Shown piece by piece: positions 49,012 through 57,067 of a DNA stretch of 64,000 nt. The position numbers and the translations under genes were made by a program. The notes below the pieces were generated by a model. That model was not told the origin of the DNA, did not search any database, and saw nothing but the letters and a program-made list of their open reading frames with translations. Source of the DNA: an uncultured Lactobacillus sp. (GTDB lineage: Bacteria; Bacillota; Bacilli; Lactobacillales; Lactobacillaceae). How positions within the stretch are numbered: position 1 is the stretch's first letter; every line of letters starts with the position of its first letter. The stretch is taken from assembly GCF_910589175.1 (NCBI RefSeq), contig NZ_CAJURR010000012.1:3410-67409 (forward strand), read 5' to 3'.

Positions 49012-49830
49012 CTAAATTTGCCAATATTCCATACAATCTTTATATCCACATTTCATCAGCAATTTTTTTATTTGAGTTGCTTTTTCTGTATTCCCACTAA
49101 ATAAATTAAAATATAACTCATGACAAATTCGATAAAGCAAAAAATGAGTAGTCGTTTCTAAGCTCGCTAAATAATCTAATGCAGCTTCAATATTATCTCC
49201 GTTTAATTTTTGCTTATAGCAATAACAAAGATAATTATTACAAATAATTGCTACTCTTTCCCTCATACTCTCAGAACAAGAATTCTTTTGATAATGTTTT
49301 AATAATTGACCAAGAAAATAGTCTACTTGCTCTAAAGAAAATATCTTCATACAATCAGAAAATAATTGTAATGCACCGATATTTTCCACCCAATTTTCAT
49401 GTTCTGAAAATCTAGTAACTATTTTATTTTTAAAGGCTAGACTTAAGTCAGATAAGCTATTTTCTAAAGAAGCAATAGCAATTATTGTTCGATATTTAAA
49501 AAGTTGATGCTCTTTTAAATCTAGGATTTCATTTAAATAAATTCCTATTTTTTCCCTTTGATTGTTATTAAAAGCATGCAACATCTTTTGCTTCAATTCT
49601 TCAGCTTTTTTATCTTCAGACGTATAGTAATCATACTTAACTTTATTAAAAAAATCACTGATATCAATATGGTGTTTCAAAATAATTCTAAATAAAGTAT
49701 CAATTGAAATACTTTCTAATCCACGCTCTATTTTTGAATAATGATCCTTGTTAATAATGCCCTTTATCATCTGTTTCTGAGTTAAGCCTAATTTTTGACG
49801 TTCTTCTTTTAACGCCTGTCCAATTTTCAT
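49012..49830 (-). CDS. Rgg/GadR/MutR-family transcriptional regulator (2)
   Basis: 272 residues starting MKIGQALKEERQKLGLTQKQMIKGIINKDHYSKIERG, an XRE-type HTH, followed by the helical C-terminal domain ending GYKDCMEYWQI. GGAGATGAG precedes the start codon. Same family as the regulators at 38967-39794 and 52123-52940 and nearly full-length homologue of the latter. It lies upstream of the 154-residue paralogue A. The 12-base word TTAATAAAAAAT lies between its -10 and start. Confidence 0.85.
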   Translation of the reverse strand: MKIGQALKEERQKLGLTQKQMIKGIINKDHYSKIERGLESISIDTLFRIILKHHIDISDFFNKVKYDYYTSEDKKAEELKQKMLHAFNNNQREKIGIYLNEILDLKEHQLFKYRTIIAIASLENSLSDLSLAFKNKIVTRFSEHENWVENIGALQLFSDCMKIFSLEQVDYFLGQLLKHYQKNSCSESMRERVAIICNNYLCYCYKQKLNGDNIEAALDYLASLETTTHFLLYRICHELYFNLFSGNTEKATQIKKLLMKCGYKDCMEYWQI

Positions 49831-49858
49831 AATCTCATCTCCTTATTTGATTTTATTT

Positions 49859-49870
49859 ATTTTTTATTAA
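49859..49870 (-). promoter_or_regulatory. TTAATAAAAAAT word in the promoter of Rgg-like gene 2
   Basis: Found directly after a TATAAA/TAAAAT -10-like box, at the same place as the palindrome of Rgg-like gene 1. Confidence 0.4.
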
Positions 49871-49883
49871 TTTTATAACAAAA

Positions 49884-49909
49884 AAAGAATTCAGAAAACT
49901 GAATTCTTT
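49884..49909 (-). terminator. Orphan terminator upstream of Rgg-like gene 2
   Basis: AAAGAATTCAG-AAAA-CTGAATTCTTT, perfect 11-base arms; T-run on the minus strand. Nothing intact ends here; the only upstream gene on that strand is a NUDIX remnant. The 119 bases between this and 50028 show no gene. Confidence 0.8.
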
Positions 49910-50028
49910 ATCTAGATGATTAATTTGACTCGTGTTAATTAGTTACTTTTGGTTGTTAATTCCTCTATATCTCTGGTTTAAAACTAATCCTAAGTTTCTG
50001 TCTAATTTTTTCAAAAGTATGTTTCCTT

Positions 50029-50140
50029 CTATCCCTCACGACTCACCAAATAATCATTAGCCTTATCCAAAATTGCTGACAAGTCTTCAGATCTAAACTC
50101 CTTTTCTAATTCTTTCTTGAGCAGCGTGATAATTTAACCA
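50029..50140 (-). pseudogene. 3' remnant of a NUDIX hydrolase gene
   Basis: Minus strand codes WLNYHAAQERIRK, then after a one-base shift EFRSEDLSAILDKANDYLVS before TAG at 50031-50029. This parallels the C-terminus of the intact NUDIX gene at 56602-57051 (WLNYEDAQKRIREQNFKEFSFEDLSFILEKANDYLNG). It stops abruptly where the truncated ABC-F sequence begins, marking a recombination joint. Confidence 0.75.
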
Positions 50141-50633
50141 TTCAGAAGAAGCACTAGATAATTACGATGGAACCTTGCTTTTTGTTTCTCATGACCGTTA
50201 CTTTATTAATGAGTTAGCTAATAAGATTATTTCAGTTCGTGATGATCACGCTAAGATTTACAATGGTAATTATTCCTACTACTTAGATGAAAAAGCTAAA
50301 CAAGCTGCGGCTGTTCAAGAAGCAAAAGCTGAACAAACTGAAAGTGCTACTAGTGCTAATCAAAATAAAGGTAAACTTTCCTATCAAGAACAAAAGGCAC
50401 GCGATTCTCAAAAGAGAAAACTAGAACGTGCAGTTAGCGATGCCGAGGCTAAGATTGAAAAATTAGAAGCAGAAGAAAAAGAAATTCAAACTGAAATGGC
50501 AAATCCAGATATTGCCGCTTCATTTGAAAAGCTTGGACCATTGCAAGAAAAATTATCTGCTGTTCAAGAGCAATTAGATCAAGCAAACACTGACTGGGAA
50601 AATGCCTTAGAAGCCCTTGATGAATTTGAATAA
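50141..50633 (+). pseudogene. Truncated ABC-F 3' fragment (duplicate of 46444-46933)
   Basis: Codes for EEALDNYDGTLLFVSHDRYFINE... to ...ALEALDEFE, nearly the same protein as the last ~160 residues of the ABC-F gene at 45008-46933, but with many silent changes, so the copy is old or came from a related strain. It lacks both Walker A sites and any promoter. An in-frame ATG (50175) could start a 152-residue piece but there is no ribosome site. Confidence 0.9.
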
Positions 50634-50683
50634 AGTGCAAGATCGAGATTAACTATACTCACTTTCTCCAATACTTATAAATA

Positions 50684-50730
50684 AAAATATGCCTAATTAG
50701 ATTTTGTTAATCTAACTAGGCATATTTTTT
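50684..50730. terminator. Terminator, diverged copy of 48343-48394
   Basis: AAAAATATGCCTAATTAGAT / ATCTAACTAGGCATATTTTT with TTTGTTA loop region. Confidence 0.85.
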
Positions 50731-50768
50731 ATATTGATTAATATTAATATCACTTATATCCATTTTGA

Positions 50769-51233
50769 TTATTTGCTTTCTGTCACTCCTTCTGGAACAA
50801 ATTGCCAATAAGTACCATCTTGACTTTGATAGGCACCTTTAGAAGTCTTTTTCAAAATAAAACTTACTTTACGCGTTTTAAACTTGTAACCATTTTTTAA
50901 CTTTTCGGTTTTAACTCGGCCTAATTTTACCCACTGACCTGCTTGTGGACGTTCATTTTCTTTCAATGAAAAAGCATTCAAAATATCTTTACTTAATTTT
51001 GAAGGTTTACTTTCTTCATTACCCCCTAAGCGTGTAGCTAAATAAGCCGTATTTTTGTCAAACATCAAATAAAAAGAATTACTTAGTTTATTATCTGATT
51101 TTTCCAAAGTCATTAAGCTTTGATTAACCCAGCCTTTAGGGACAGTTGTCTGATTATGATAAAACCATACTCCACCGCCTACTAAAAATAATAAAGCTAC
51201 TAAAGCAGTCACAACTAATTTCTTATTTTTCAT
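50769..51233 (-). CDS. Uncharacterised membrane-anchored extracytoplasmic protein, paralogue B
   Basis: 154 residues from the ATG at 51233 (GAGGAC ribosome site upstream; longer frames are not supported). Same length and layout as paralogue A: membrane segment at residues 4-25, then FYHNQTTVPKGWVNQSLMTLEK. It is the third gene of a minus-strand string after the two small secreted proteins, behind the perfect dyad at 52037-52064. Confidence 0.68.
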   Translation of the reverse strand: MKNKKLVVTALVALLFLVGGGVWFYHNQTTVPKGWVNQSLMTLEKSDNKLSNSFYLMFDKNTAYLATRLGGNEESKPSKLSKDILNAFSLKENERPQAGQWVKLGRVKTEKLKNGYKFKTRKVSFILKKTSKGAYQSQDGTYWQFVPEGVTESK

Positions 51234-51249
51234 CTTTGTCCTCGTACAT

Positions 51250-51630
51250 TTAATAGTTCGTAGCAAGTCCATATGCTACTAACCTAACATTTCCCCCATA
51301 TACTGACACCCATCTAGTTTTATTAGTTCTATAATTATGTTCCATCCAAGTACCCTTTCGATATAGATACCCGTTATATTTACCATCATTATAGTAAACC
51401 TTATCAGGAGTAGTATTGGCTAGATTCCAATTATCTCCTCTTTGCCAAGCACTATATCTATAAACATTAGATACATATTTATATAACGGTCCATTTTTAC
51501 TAGGTCTATATACCTGGAGGGAAACCTCATTTTTTGGAGATACTACTTGTGCTTTAGCTGTATTATTTACATACGTTACTCCTACACTACATGATAAAAG
51601 CATTGCTAATAATAATTTTTTCACTGACAT
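51250..51630 (-). CDS. Small secreted protein of unknown family
   Basis: 126 residues. Sec signal peptide (VKKLLLAMLLSCSVGVTYVNNTAKA, cleavage after AKA) and a ~100-residue mature, Tyr/Asn/Arg-rich, probably basic domain (VYRYSAWQRGDNWNLANTT, YNGYLYRKGTWMEHNYRTNKTRWVS). Ribosome site GGAGG; ATG one base after the stop of the preceding pseudogene. The YNGYLYRKG stretch resembles YNGYRGYLSR in that neighbour, so the two may be divergent relatives. I do not recognise it as a bacteriocin. Confidence 0.6.
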   Translation of the reverse strand: MSVKKLLLAMLLSCSVGVTYVNNTAKAQVVSPKNEVSLQVYRPSKNGPLYKYVSNVYRYSAWQRGDNWNLANTTPDKVYYNDGKYNGYLYRKGTWMEHNYRTNKTRWVSVYGGNVRLVAYGLATNY

Positions 51631-51631
51631 T

Positions 51632-52002
51632 TTATTTATCCTCCAAACTTAAGACATCTTTCAATAATTGTGGATTACGAGAATAAGGGGTAGGTATACT
51701 ACGTACATTTCTACTATATAGGTAGCCTCTATAAAGAGTCATCGATCCTCTCCCAACTATCCTTTCACGAGTAACTCTAGATAAATATCCACGATAACCA
51801 TTATATTCAAAATAATGAGTCGGACTGTTATCATAAGCTCCCAAAATAATCCAAATTCTTGAAGGAGTGTATTGGTTTACACCCACTGATGACTCACTCC
51901 TACTAGTGTTTACATCAGCCGCATCAACCTTAGATGTTTAAAAAACACCTAAGATTGACAACATTAATAAACTAGTTACTATTTTTTTAGATTAAATTTC
52001 AT
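51632..52002 (-). pseudogene. Small secreted protein gene with frameshift and in-frame stop
   Basis: From ATG 52002 (GGAGGG ribosome site) the frame is MKFNLKK then TAG. A one-base gain in the A-run (51982-51988) restores IVTSLLMLSILGVF, followed by TAA (51940-51938), then the same frame continues TSKVDAADVNTSRSESSVG into the 84-residue open part (51886-51632) with YNGYRGYLSRV and YRGYLYSRN. Hence a signal peptide plus mature domain broken twice. It is followed by the intact secreted gene. Confidence 0.75.
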
Positions 52003-52036
52003 TTTTCCCTCCATAAGCATAAATATTACATTTTCA

Positions 52037-52064
52037 CAAATGATAGCTTAAAATTTATCATTTG
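52037..52064 (-). promoter_or_regulatory. Conserved perfect dyad operator candidate
   Basis: CAAATGATA-N10-TATCATTTG, perfect 9-base arms, 35 bases before the broken secreted gene. On the minus strand TGTAAT follows at a suitable -10 position. Same geometry at 48926-48953. Confidence 0.55.
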
Positions 52065-52122
52065 TTGCTCACAATTATCACACTGTTTTTCATATTTACT
52101 TAATTAGTTGCGTCAGACACAA

Positions 52123-52940
52123 CTAAATTTGCCATCGTTCAATACAGTCTTGATATCCACAATTAATCAGCAATTTCTTTATTTGATCTGCTTTTTCTAT
52201 ATTGCCTTCAAATAAATAAAAATATAGATCATAACATATTTATAGAGCAGAAAATGACCAGTAGATTCCAGTTTTTTCAAATAACTCAATGCATTTTGAA
52301 TATTACTTCCACCCATTTTTTGCTTATAACAATAGCAAAGATAATTATTGCAAATAATAGCTATTCTTTCTTGCATATTTTCAGAATAAGTATGTTTTTG
52401 ATAATGCTTTAACAGTTGCTCAAGAAAATAATCTAACTGTTCCAAAGTAAATATTTTCATACAGTCAGAAAATAACTGTAATGCTCCAATATTTTCAAAC
52501 CAATTTTCGCGTTCGTAAAATTTAGTAATTATCTTATTTTTAAGAGATGGACTTAAGTCAGACAAATTATTTTCTAAAGATGCAATAGCAATTACTGTTC
52601 GATATTTAAAAATCTGATGCTCTTTTAAATCCAAAATTTCATTTAAGTATATTCTTAATTCTTCCCTTTGATTATTATTAAAAGCGTACATTATCTTTTG
52701 CTTTAATTCTTCAGCCTTTTTATCTTCAAAAGTATAATAATTGTCTTTCACTTTATTGAAAAAGTCACTAATATCAATATGATGTTTCAAAATAATTCTA
52801 AACAATGTATCAATTGAAATATTCTCTAATCCTCGTTCAATCTTAGAATAATGTCCTTTATTAATAACTCCCCTCACCATATTTTCTTGCGTTAATCCTA
52901 ATTTTTTTCGCTCTTCATATAGTGCTTCTCCAATAGTCAT
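52123..52940 (-). pseudogene. Rgg-family regulator (3), frameshifted near the C-terminus
   Basis: Starts MTIGEALYEERKKLGLTQENMVRG at ATG 52940 (AGGAG 9 bases upstream) and tracks Rgg-like gene 2 up to HFLLYK. Then one base is missing in an A-run (near 52239-52241): the current frame ends KYVMIYIFIYLKAI at 52197, whereas a one-base insertion gives CYDLYFYLFEGNIEKADQIKKLLINCGYQDCIERWQI ending at 52123, aligned with the end of gene 2. The truncated version keeps the DNA-binding and most of the peptide-binding domain, so partial function is possible. Confidence 0.85.
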
Positions 52941-52970
52941 AATTTCATCTCCTAGCATTTTTATTATTTA

Positions 52971-52985
52971 TTAATTTTTTATTAA
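52971..52985 (-). promoter_or_regulatory. TTAATAAAAAATTAA word in the promoter of Rgg-like gene 3
   Basis: Same 15-mer as in the palindrome of Rgg-like gene 1; follows a TATAAT (minus strand). Confidence 0.45.
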
Positions 52986-53085
52986 TTATATAACAATAGT
53001 AAAGTTTAGAATATACTAGAAAGAAAGATTTAATGTTAAAAAAATCTTCACACCACACGAAAAAAGATCAAGATTCTCAATGTAC

Positions 53086-54544
53086 TGAGACGTAAAAATT
53101 AGACAAATATTTGTTCTAGCTGACTAAGGCTTGATTTCGATATTCAATCGGAGTTAAGCCTTTTAGTCTGCTCTTTATCCTTTCATTGTTATAGTATTCG
53201 ATATATTCTTCAATTGCGTGTGCTAATTCTTCGAGATTATGATACTTGTATTCTTGATCATAGAACATTTCTGTTTTGAGCAGACCGAAGAAGTTTTCCA
53301 TTAGACCATCATCCATGGAATTGCCTTTACGAGACATGCTTTGCGTGATGCCATGAAGCTTTAAAGCTCGCTGATAAACTCTGCTCTGATATTGACAGCC
53401 CTGATCTGTGTGAAAAATACAAGCATTAAGTGCCTTATGCTTGGCAAACGCCTTATTGAGCATGGACATAACTAAATTCATATCTGGATGACGTGAGATT
53501 GAATAAGAAACGATATCACCACCACAGCCATCAAGAATTGGTGATAAGTAAAGTTTCTGGCCATTTAAGTGAAATTCAGTGATATCTGTATACCATTTCA
53601 TATTTGGTCGTATGGCAAAGAAGCATCGCTGAATCAAATTAGGAGCTATCTTACCAATCGTGCCTTTATAACTAGAGTACTTGCGCTTATTGCGTCTGCG
53701 ACCTTTGAGCTTAAGTTTATGCATCCAGTATCGAACTGCTCGATCGGTAACGGTATAGCCTTCTTTTCGCAATTGCATAGCCACACGACGATAGCCATAA
53801 CGTCTTTGATGATAGTCGAAGATTTCTTTTAGTCTGAACAAGAAAATTGGTTTCTTTCTCTTAGACTTATCCTTCTTGTCTTTAGGTTTAATGATGTTGT
53901 AGTAAGTACTGCGAGCTATTAAAGGCAAATCTTTATTTTGAGCCAAGACTGTAAAGATATAGTCCAAGCTAACTTTGAATTCTCGCCTTAGTTCAGTGAC
54001 TGCCTGAGCTATTTCTTGTGATGTTTCTGATCCAAGGCGTTTAGTTTTTTTACGTAGGCGTTGACGATACGCAATTTCAAATTTTCTTCTTCGAGTTGCC
54101 GGATCCGCTTCTCTAAATCCTTGTGCGATATCTGGACTTGCTTTTTCTGACTCATGAGCAGAATGTCGTCCTTTCTTCTTGATAACGACATTATACCCGT
54201 TTTTCTTGTATTCGCGAATCCAATTAAACAGGATACCATTGCTTCTTAATCCTAGCTCTAAAGACACATCTTTAATCGATTTGGTGCCTGTCAAAGCTTG
54301 CTCAATAGCTTCTTCTTTGAATTCTTTGGTAAATACTTCATTGGGTCTATCGTAGATTGCAATTCCATATCGATCAATAAGTTTAATCATGTAGCTTAAG
54401 GAACCTAAGTTCATGTTTTCTGATCTTGCGATAGATGAAATTGTTTTACCTTCTGATTTCCATTGATTATAAATATCTAATCTTTGTTTTTTATTTAATT
54501 TTGACATAGTAAAAACCGTAAAAGTGTCTAACTTTTACGGCTCA
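53086..54544 (-). mobile_element. IS3-family insertion sequence
   Basis: Ends carry an imperfect 20-base inverted repeat TGAGACGTAAAAATTAGACA (53086-53105) and, inverted, TGAGCCGTAAAAGTTAGACA (54544-54525), TG...CA ends as expected for IS3. No clear target duplication. It splits a terminator hairpin (see 53059-54578). Confidence 0.88.
53116..54507 (-). CDS. IS3-family transposase (OrfAB-like single frame)
   Basis: 463 residues. Two HTH segments in the first ~110 residues and the integrase core with DDE residues: WYTDITEF, FHTDQGCQY, and GLMENFFGLLKTEMF. The leucine zipper that normally joins OrfA to OrfB is not in this frame; it lies in another frame at 54009-54239 (DLEKRIRQLEEENLKLR), before an A7 slippery site at 54045-54051. 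A net frameshift between HTH and zipper has fused HTH and catalytic core without the zipper. May be inactive. Confidence 0.85.
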   Translation of the reverse strand: MSKLNKKQRLDIYNQWKSEGKTISSIARSENMNLGSLSYMIKLIDRYGIAIYDRPNEVFTKEFKEEAIEQALTGTKSIKDVSLELGLRSNGILFNWIREYKKNGYNVVIKKKGRHSAHESEKASPDIAQGFREADPATRRRKFEIAYRQRLRKKTKRLGSETSQEIAQAVTELRREFKVSLDYIFTVLAQNKDLPLIARSTYYNIIKPKDKKDKSKRKKPIFLFRLKEIFDYHQRRYGYRRVAMQLRKEGYTVTDRAVRYWMHKLKLKGRRRNKRKYSSYKGTIGKIAPNLIQRCFFAIRPNMKWYTDITEFHLNGQKLYLSPILDGCGGDIVSYSISRHPDMNLVMSMLNKAFAKHKALNACIFHTDQGCQYQSRVYQRALKLHGITQSMSRKGNSMDDGLMENFFGLLKTEMFYDQEYKYHNLEELAHAIEEYIEYYNNERIKSRLKGLTPIEYRNQALVS

Positions 54545-54588
54545 CTTCACAAAAAATAGAAAATCTTGATCTTTTTTCATGTTTATTT

Positions 54589-55776
54589 TTATTCAAATTC
54601 CTTACGAATCTGCTCACCTTGTTCGTCTAGTTTTGGTGCATCTTTTTGTAAACCATATGAATTCCAAGTTCCATATTTAAGTGGTGAACCTAAAACTTCA
54701 TTGCCATCAGGTAGCGTCTTAACCATCCCGCGCTCAATAATTTGATCAAGGCGTCTAGTCTTATCCACATTCAAAACTAAACCAGCTGGCACACCTGCTT
54801 CATGTAAGATCTTATCCCACTCAGCAGCAGTCTTAGTTTTAAGTACATCCTGCATTGCATTTTTAACTTTTTGCCAGTTTTTCTCACGCAAATCATTTGT
54901 CTTAAAATCTGCTTGATTAATCCATTCTTCATGCCCTAATGCATTAGATAATAATCCCCATAAATGATCATTTCCACAACAAATAGCAATTGGCTGATCT
55001 TGACAATCAAAAGTATCAAACGGATACATATCAGGATGACGATTGCCAATTCTGTGTGGTACTTCATGTGGCCCAAGAGCAATCATTAGGTCTTGCACCA
55101 TTAAAGAGAAGGTAGAATCTAGCATCGAAACATCTACAGTTGTACCCTTTCCTGTTCGCTCTCTTGCTACTAAAGCAGTGGTAATCGCGCTATAGCCCAT
55201 GATTCCTGCAACAACATCAGAAACTGAAGTTCCAACACGTGTTGGCTTACCGTTTGGTTCACCTGTAGCATCCATTAATCCAGATACTGCCTGAACAATG
55301 GTATCGTAAGCCGCCTGTTTAGACCATGGTCCGTATTGACCAAAACCAGAAATAGAAGCAAATATTAGCTTTGGATACTTTTTAACCATTTCTTCTGGAT
55401 CAAATCCTAGGCGTGTCATTACACCTGGACGGAAGTTTTCTACAACTATATCAGCCTTAGCAATGATGTTTTCGACTAAAGCATGATCTTTTGGATCTTT
55501 CAAATCTAAAGCAATTGATTCTTTACCTGCATTACAGATTCTAAAGTATTCACTTGAACCATCTGCAATGTATGGTCCCATGTGGCGGGTATCATCCCCT
55601 GTTTTTCTTTCAATATGAATTACTCGTGCACCTGCGTCGGCAAGCATTCTTGTACAAGTTGGACCTGACAAGACATGGGTGAAGTCCACAACTAAGATTC
55701 CTGCTAGTGGATATGGCTTATCTTTATCTAAATGAGGATTATTTGCTTCTAACTTGGCATAATTTGGTTCTGACAT
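54589..55776 (-). CDS. CaiB/BaiF-type CoA-transferase (formyl-CoA:oxalate transferase-like)
   Basis: 395 residues. N-terminal LAGILVVDFTHVLSGPTCTRMLADAGARVI and the catalytic Asp (D158) in AAYDTIVQAVSG, GxGYSAITTALVAR, and VSMLDSTFSLM are family III CoA-transferase signatures. In related lactobacilli the similar Frc transfers CoA from formyl-CoA to oxalate, coupled to oxalyl-CoA decarboxylase. No oxc gene is adjacent, so oxalate as substrate is only a guess. Followed by the IS-split terminator. Confidence 0.85.
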   Translation of the reverse strand: MSEPNYAKLEANNPHLDKDKPYPLAGILVVDFTHVLSGPTCTRMLADAGARVIHIERKTGDDTRHMGPYIADGSSEYFRICNAGKESIALDLKDPKDHALVENIIAKADIVVENFRPGVMTRLGFDPEEMVKKYPKLIFASISGFGQYGPWSKQAAYDTIVQAVSGLMDATGEPNGKPTRVGTSVSDVVAGIMGYSAITTALVARERTGKGTTVDVSMLDSTFSLMVQDLMIALGPHEVPHRIGNRHPDMYPFDTFDCQDQPIAICCGNDHLWGLLSNALGHEEWINQADFKTNDLREKNWQKVKNAMQDVLKTKTAAEWDKILHEAGVPAGLVLNVDKTRRLDQIIERGMVKTLPDGNEVLGSPLKYGTWNSYGLQKDAPKLDEQGEQIRKEFE

Positions 55777-55875
55777 TTTTATATACGCTTTCTTATTTTA
55801 ATTGTATTCAAGTCTTATTTTAGATAAAAATGAGCAAAATAAAAAGCCGTTTGATATCGACGACTTTAATTTTAA

Positions 55876-56184
55876 TTATCGTAAATCAGAATGAAATAAT
55901 TCATTATGAGACCCTAGTCTAACCAATCGAAAGACTTTTTTATTTTTGTTTTTTGTATGAATAACAAGCAAATCAAGTTTCCCCTCAAATAAATGAAATT
56001 CAAAATATCCTACATAATTCAATTCCTCATTAGTTAAAAGATGTGGATCCTATTCTTCCGGTATTTCTCCAGTTTCTTGCATATATGAAGTTATTGCTTG
56101 AATTTCATCCCATAACTCAGGAACTTTCTTACTCCAACGATTTACATCCTGAATAAAATTATCTTCGGCCTTTATTTCATACAT
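55876..56184 (-). pseudogene. YafQ/RelE-type toxin, nonsense-mutated
   Basis: Frame MYEIKAEDNFIQDVNRWSKK... GEIPEE, then TAG (56052-56050), then DPHLLTNEELNYVGYFEFHLFEGKLDLLVIHTKNKNKKVFRLVRLGSHNELF in the same frame. YafQ relatives have EEYxPH here, so Tyr changed to stop. The end residues of the RNase fold (RLVRLGSHNELF) lie past the stop, so the truncated product (44 residues) cannot be active. Overlaps the antitoxin by one base (TAATG). Confidence 0.85.
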
Positions 56185-56483
56185 TACTCTAATTCCTTTG
56201 CACGTTTTTTCATATAACTAATCAATTTATTAGTATCTTTAAAGGCTGGAGTATCGTCTTCAATTAAGCCCATATCTTTAGCTTCTGCCAGTAAAAGAGC
56301 TTTCTTAGTATCGTCTGTAAGCGTATTAGAATTGGTTACTGAAAAGGGAATTCCATTATGTCTAATAATTTGTTTAAAATACATTTTAATACTAGTAGAC
56401 ATGTCTAAACCGAGATTATCTAAAATTCTTTTAACTTCATCATGATCTTTAGAATCTGCACGATAACTATATGTATGTGCCAT
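56184..56483 (-). CDS. RelB/DinJ-family antitoxin
   Basis: 99 residues from ATG 56483 (GGGGAG 8 bases before; GTG at 56492 not used). N-terminal ribbon-helix-helix (YSYRADSKDHDEVKRILDNLGLDMSTSIKMYFKQIIRHNGIPFSV) binds DNA; the rest neutralises the toxin. Its partner YafQ-like toxin downstream is nonsense-mutated, leaving an orphan antitoxin. Confidence 0.88.
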   Translation of the reverse strand: MAHTYSYRADSKDHDEVKRILDNLGLDMSTSIKMYFKQIIRHNGIPFSVTNSNTLTDDTKKALLLAEAKDMGLIEDDTPAFKDTNKLISYMKKRAKELE

Positions 56484-56601
56484 ATTAATCACTCCCCTTT
56501 TCTAAAATTATACTACAATTTATATACATTGTATTTAATTTTAACTAGATATAATCTTGCTTAAATTATAGAGAATCTCATCACACTGATTATTCTCAGA
56601 A

Positions 56602-57051
56602 TCAATATCCATTTAAATAATCATTAGCCTTCTCCAGAATAAAGGATAAATCTTCAAAACTAAATTCCTTAAAGTTTTGCTCTCTGATTCTTTTTTGTGC
56701 ATCTTCATAGTTTAGCCAAGCAGTCTGCCTAATTTCACTTTCTTGTCGTTTTATTTCCTGATGAGAATTGTATTTTGCTAAAAATAAAGTTACGGTCTTT
56801 TCAATTTCTGAAGTAACTTGATATGAATAGCTTTTACTAAAATCAAAATTAAATTCAGGCTTTAATCCTACTTCTTCAAAAATTTCTCGTTTTGCAGCTT
56901 CTTGCGCTGTCTCTCCAGCTTCAAGATGTCCTTTTGAAAAAGCCCACGCACTCTTAAATTGCTTATAAGGCTGACTTTGAATTAATAAATATTGGATTTC
57001 GTTATTTTTCTTGCGCCAGATAATTGCACCTGCTGAATGTTCATGTTTCAT
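56602..57051 (-). CDS. NUDIX hydrolase (Ap4A/MutT-like)
   Basis: 149 residues. The NUDIX box GHLEAGETAQEAAKREIFEEVGL is complete with the metal-binding Glu residues (REIFEEVG). Likely cleaves nucleoside diphosphate derivatives such as diadenosine polyphosphates. A truncated homologue sits at 50029-50140. It follows a 247-residue unknown gene by 16 bases. Confidence 0.9.
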   Translation of the reverse strand: MKHEHSAGAIIWRKKNNEIQYLLIQSQPYKQFKSAWAFSKGHLEAGETAQEAAKREIFEEVGLKPEFNFDFSKSYSYQVTSEIEKTVTLFLAKYNSHQEIKRQESEIRQTAWLNYEDAQKRIREQNFKEFSFEDLSFILEKANDYLNGY

Positions 57052-57067
57052 GATACTTTTCCTTTAA

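Larger units (their letters stand above)
53059..54578. terminator. Terminator hairpin split by the IS3 element
   Basis: GAAAAAAGATCAAGATT (53059-53075) and its reverse complement (54562-54578) flank the IS. Their distances to the IS ends differ (10 and 17 bases), so they are not IS repeats; together they would be a 17-base stem, the former terminator of the CoA-transferase gene. Confidence 0.65.

Noticed and set aside
49910..50028. Possible short coding remnant (HTFEKIRQKLRISFKPEI on the minus strand)
   Set aside because: 19 codons, no start or SD, no recognised family; treated as non-coding debris.
50175..50633. Open frame of 152 codons taken as a gene
   Set aside because: It is the 3' end of a duplicated ABC-F gene, with no promoter, SD or ATP sites; listed as pseudogene.
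53059..53075. Outer 17-base arms as the true IS ends
   Set aside because: They lie at different distances from the TG...CA inverted repeats on the two sides, and together form a terminator hairpin.
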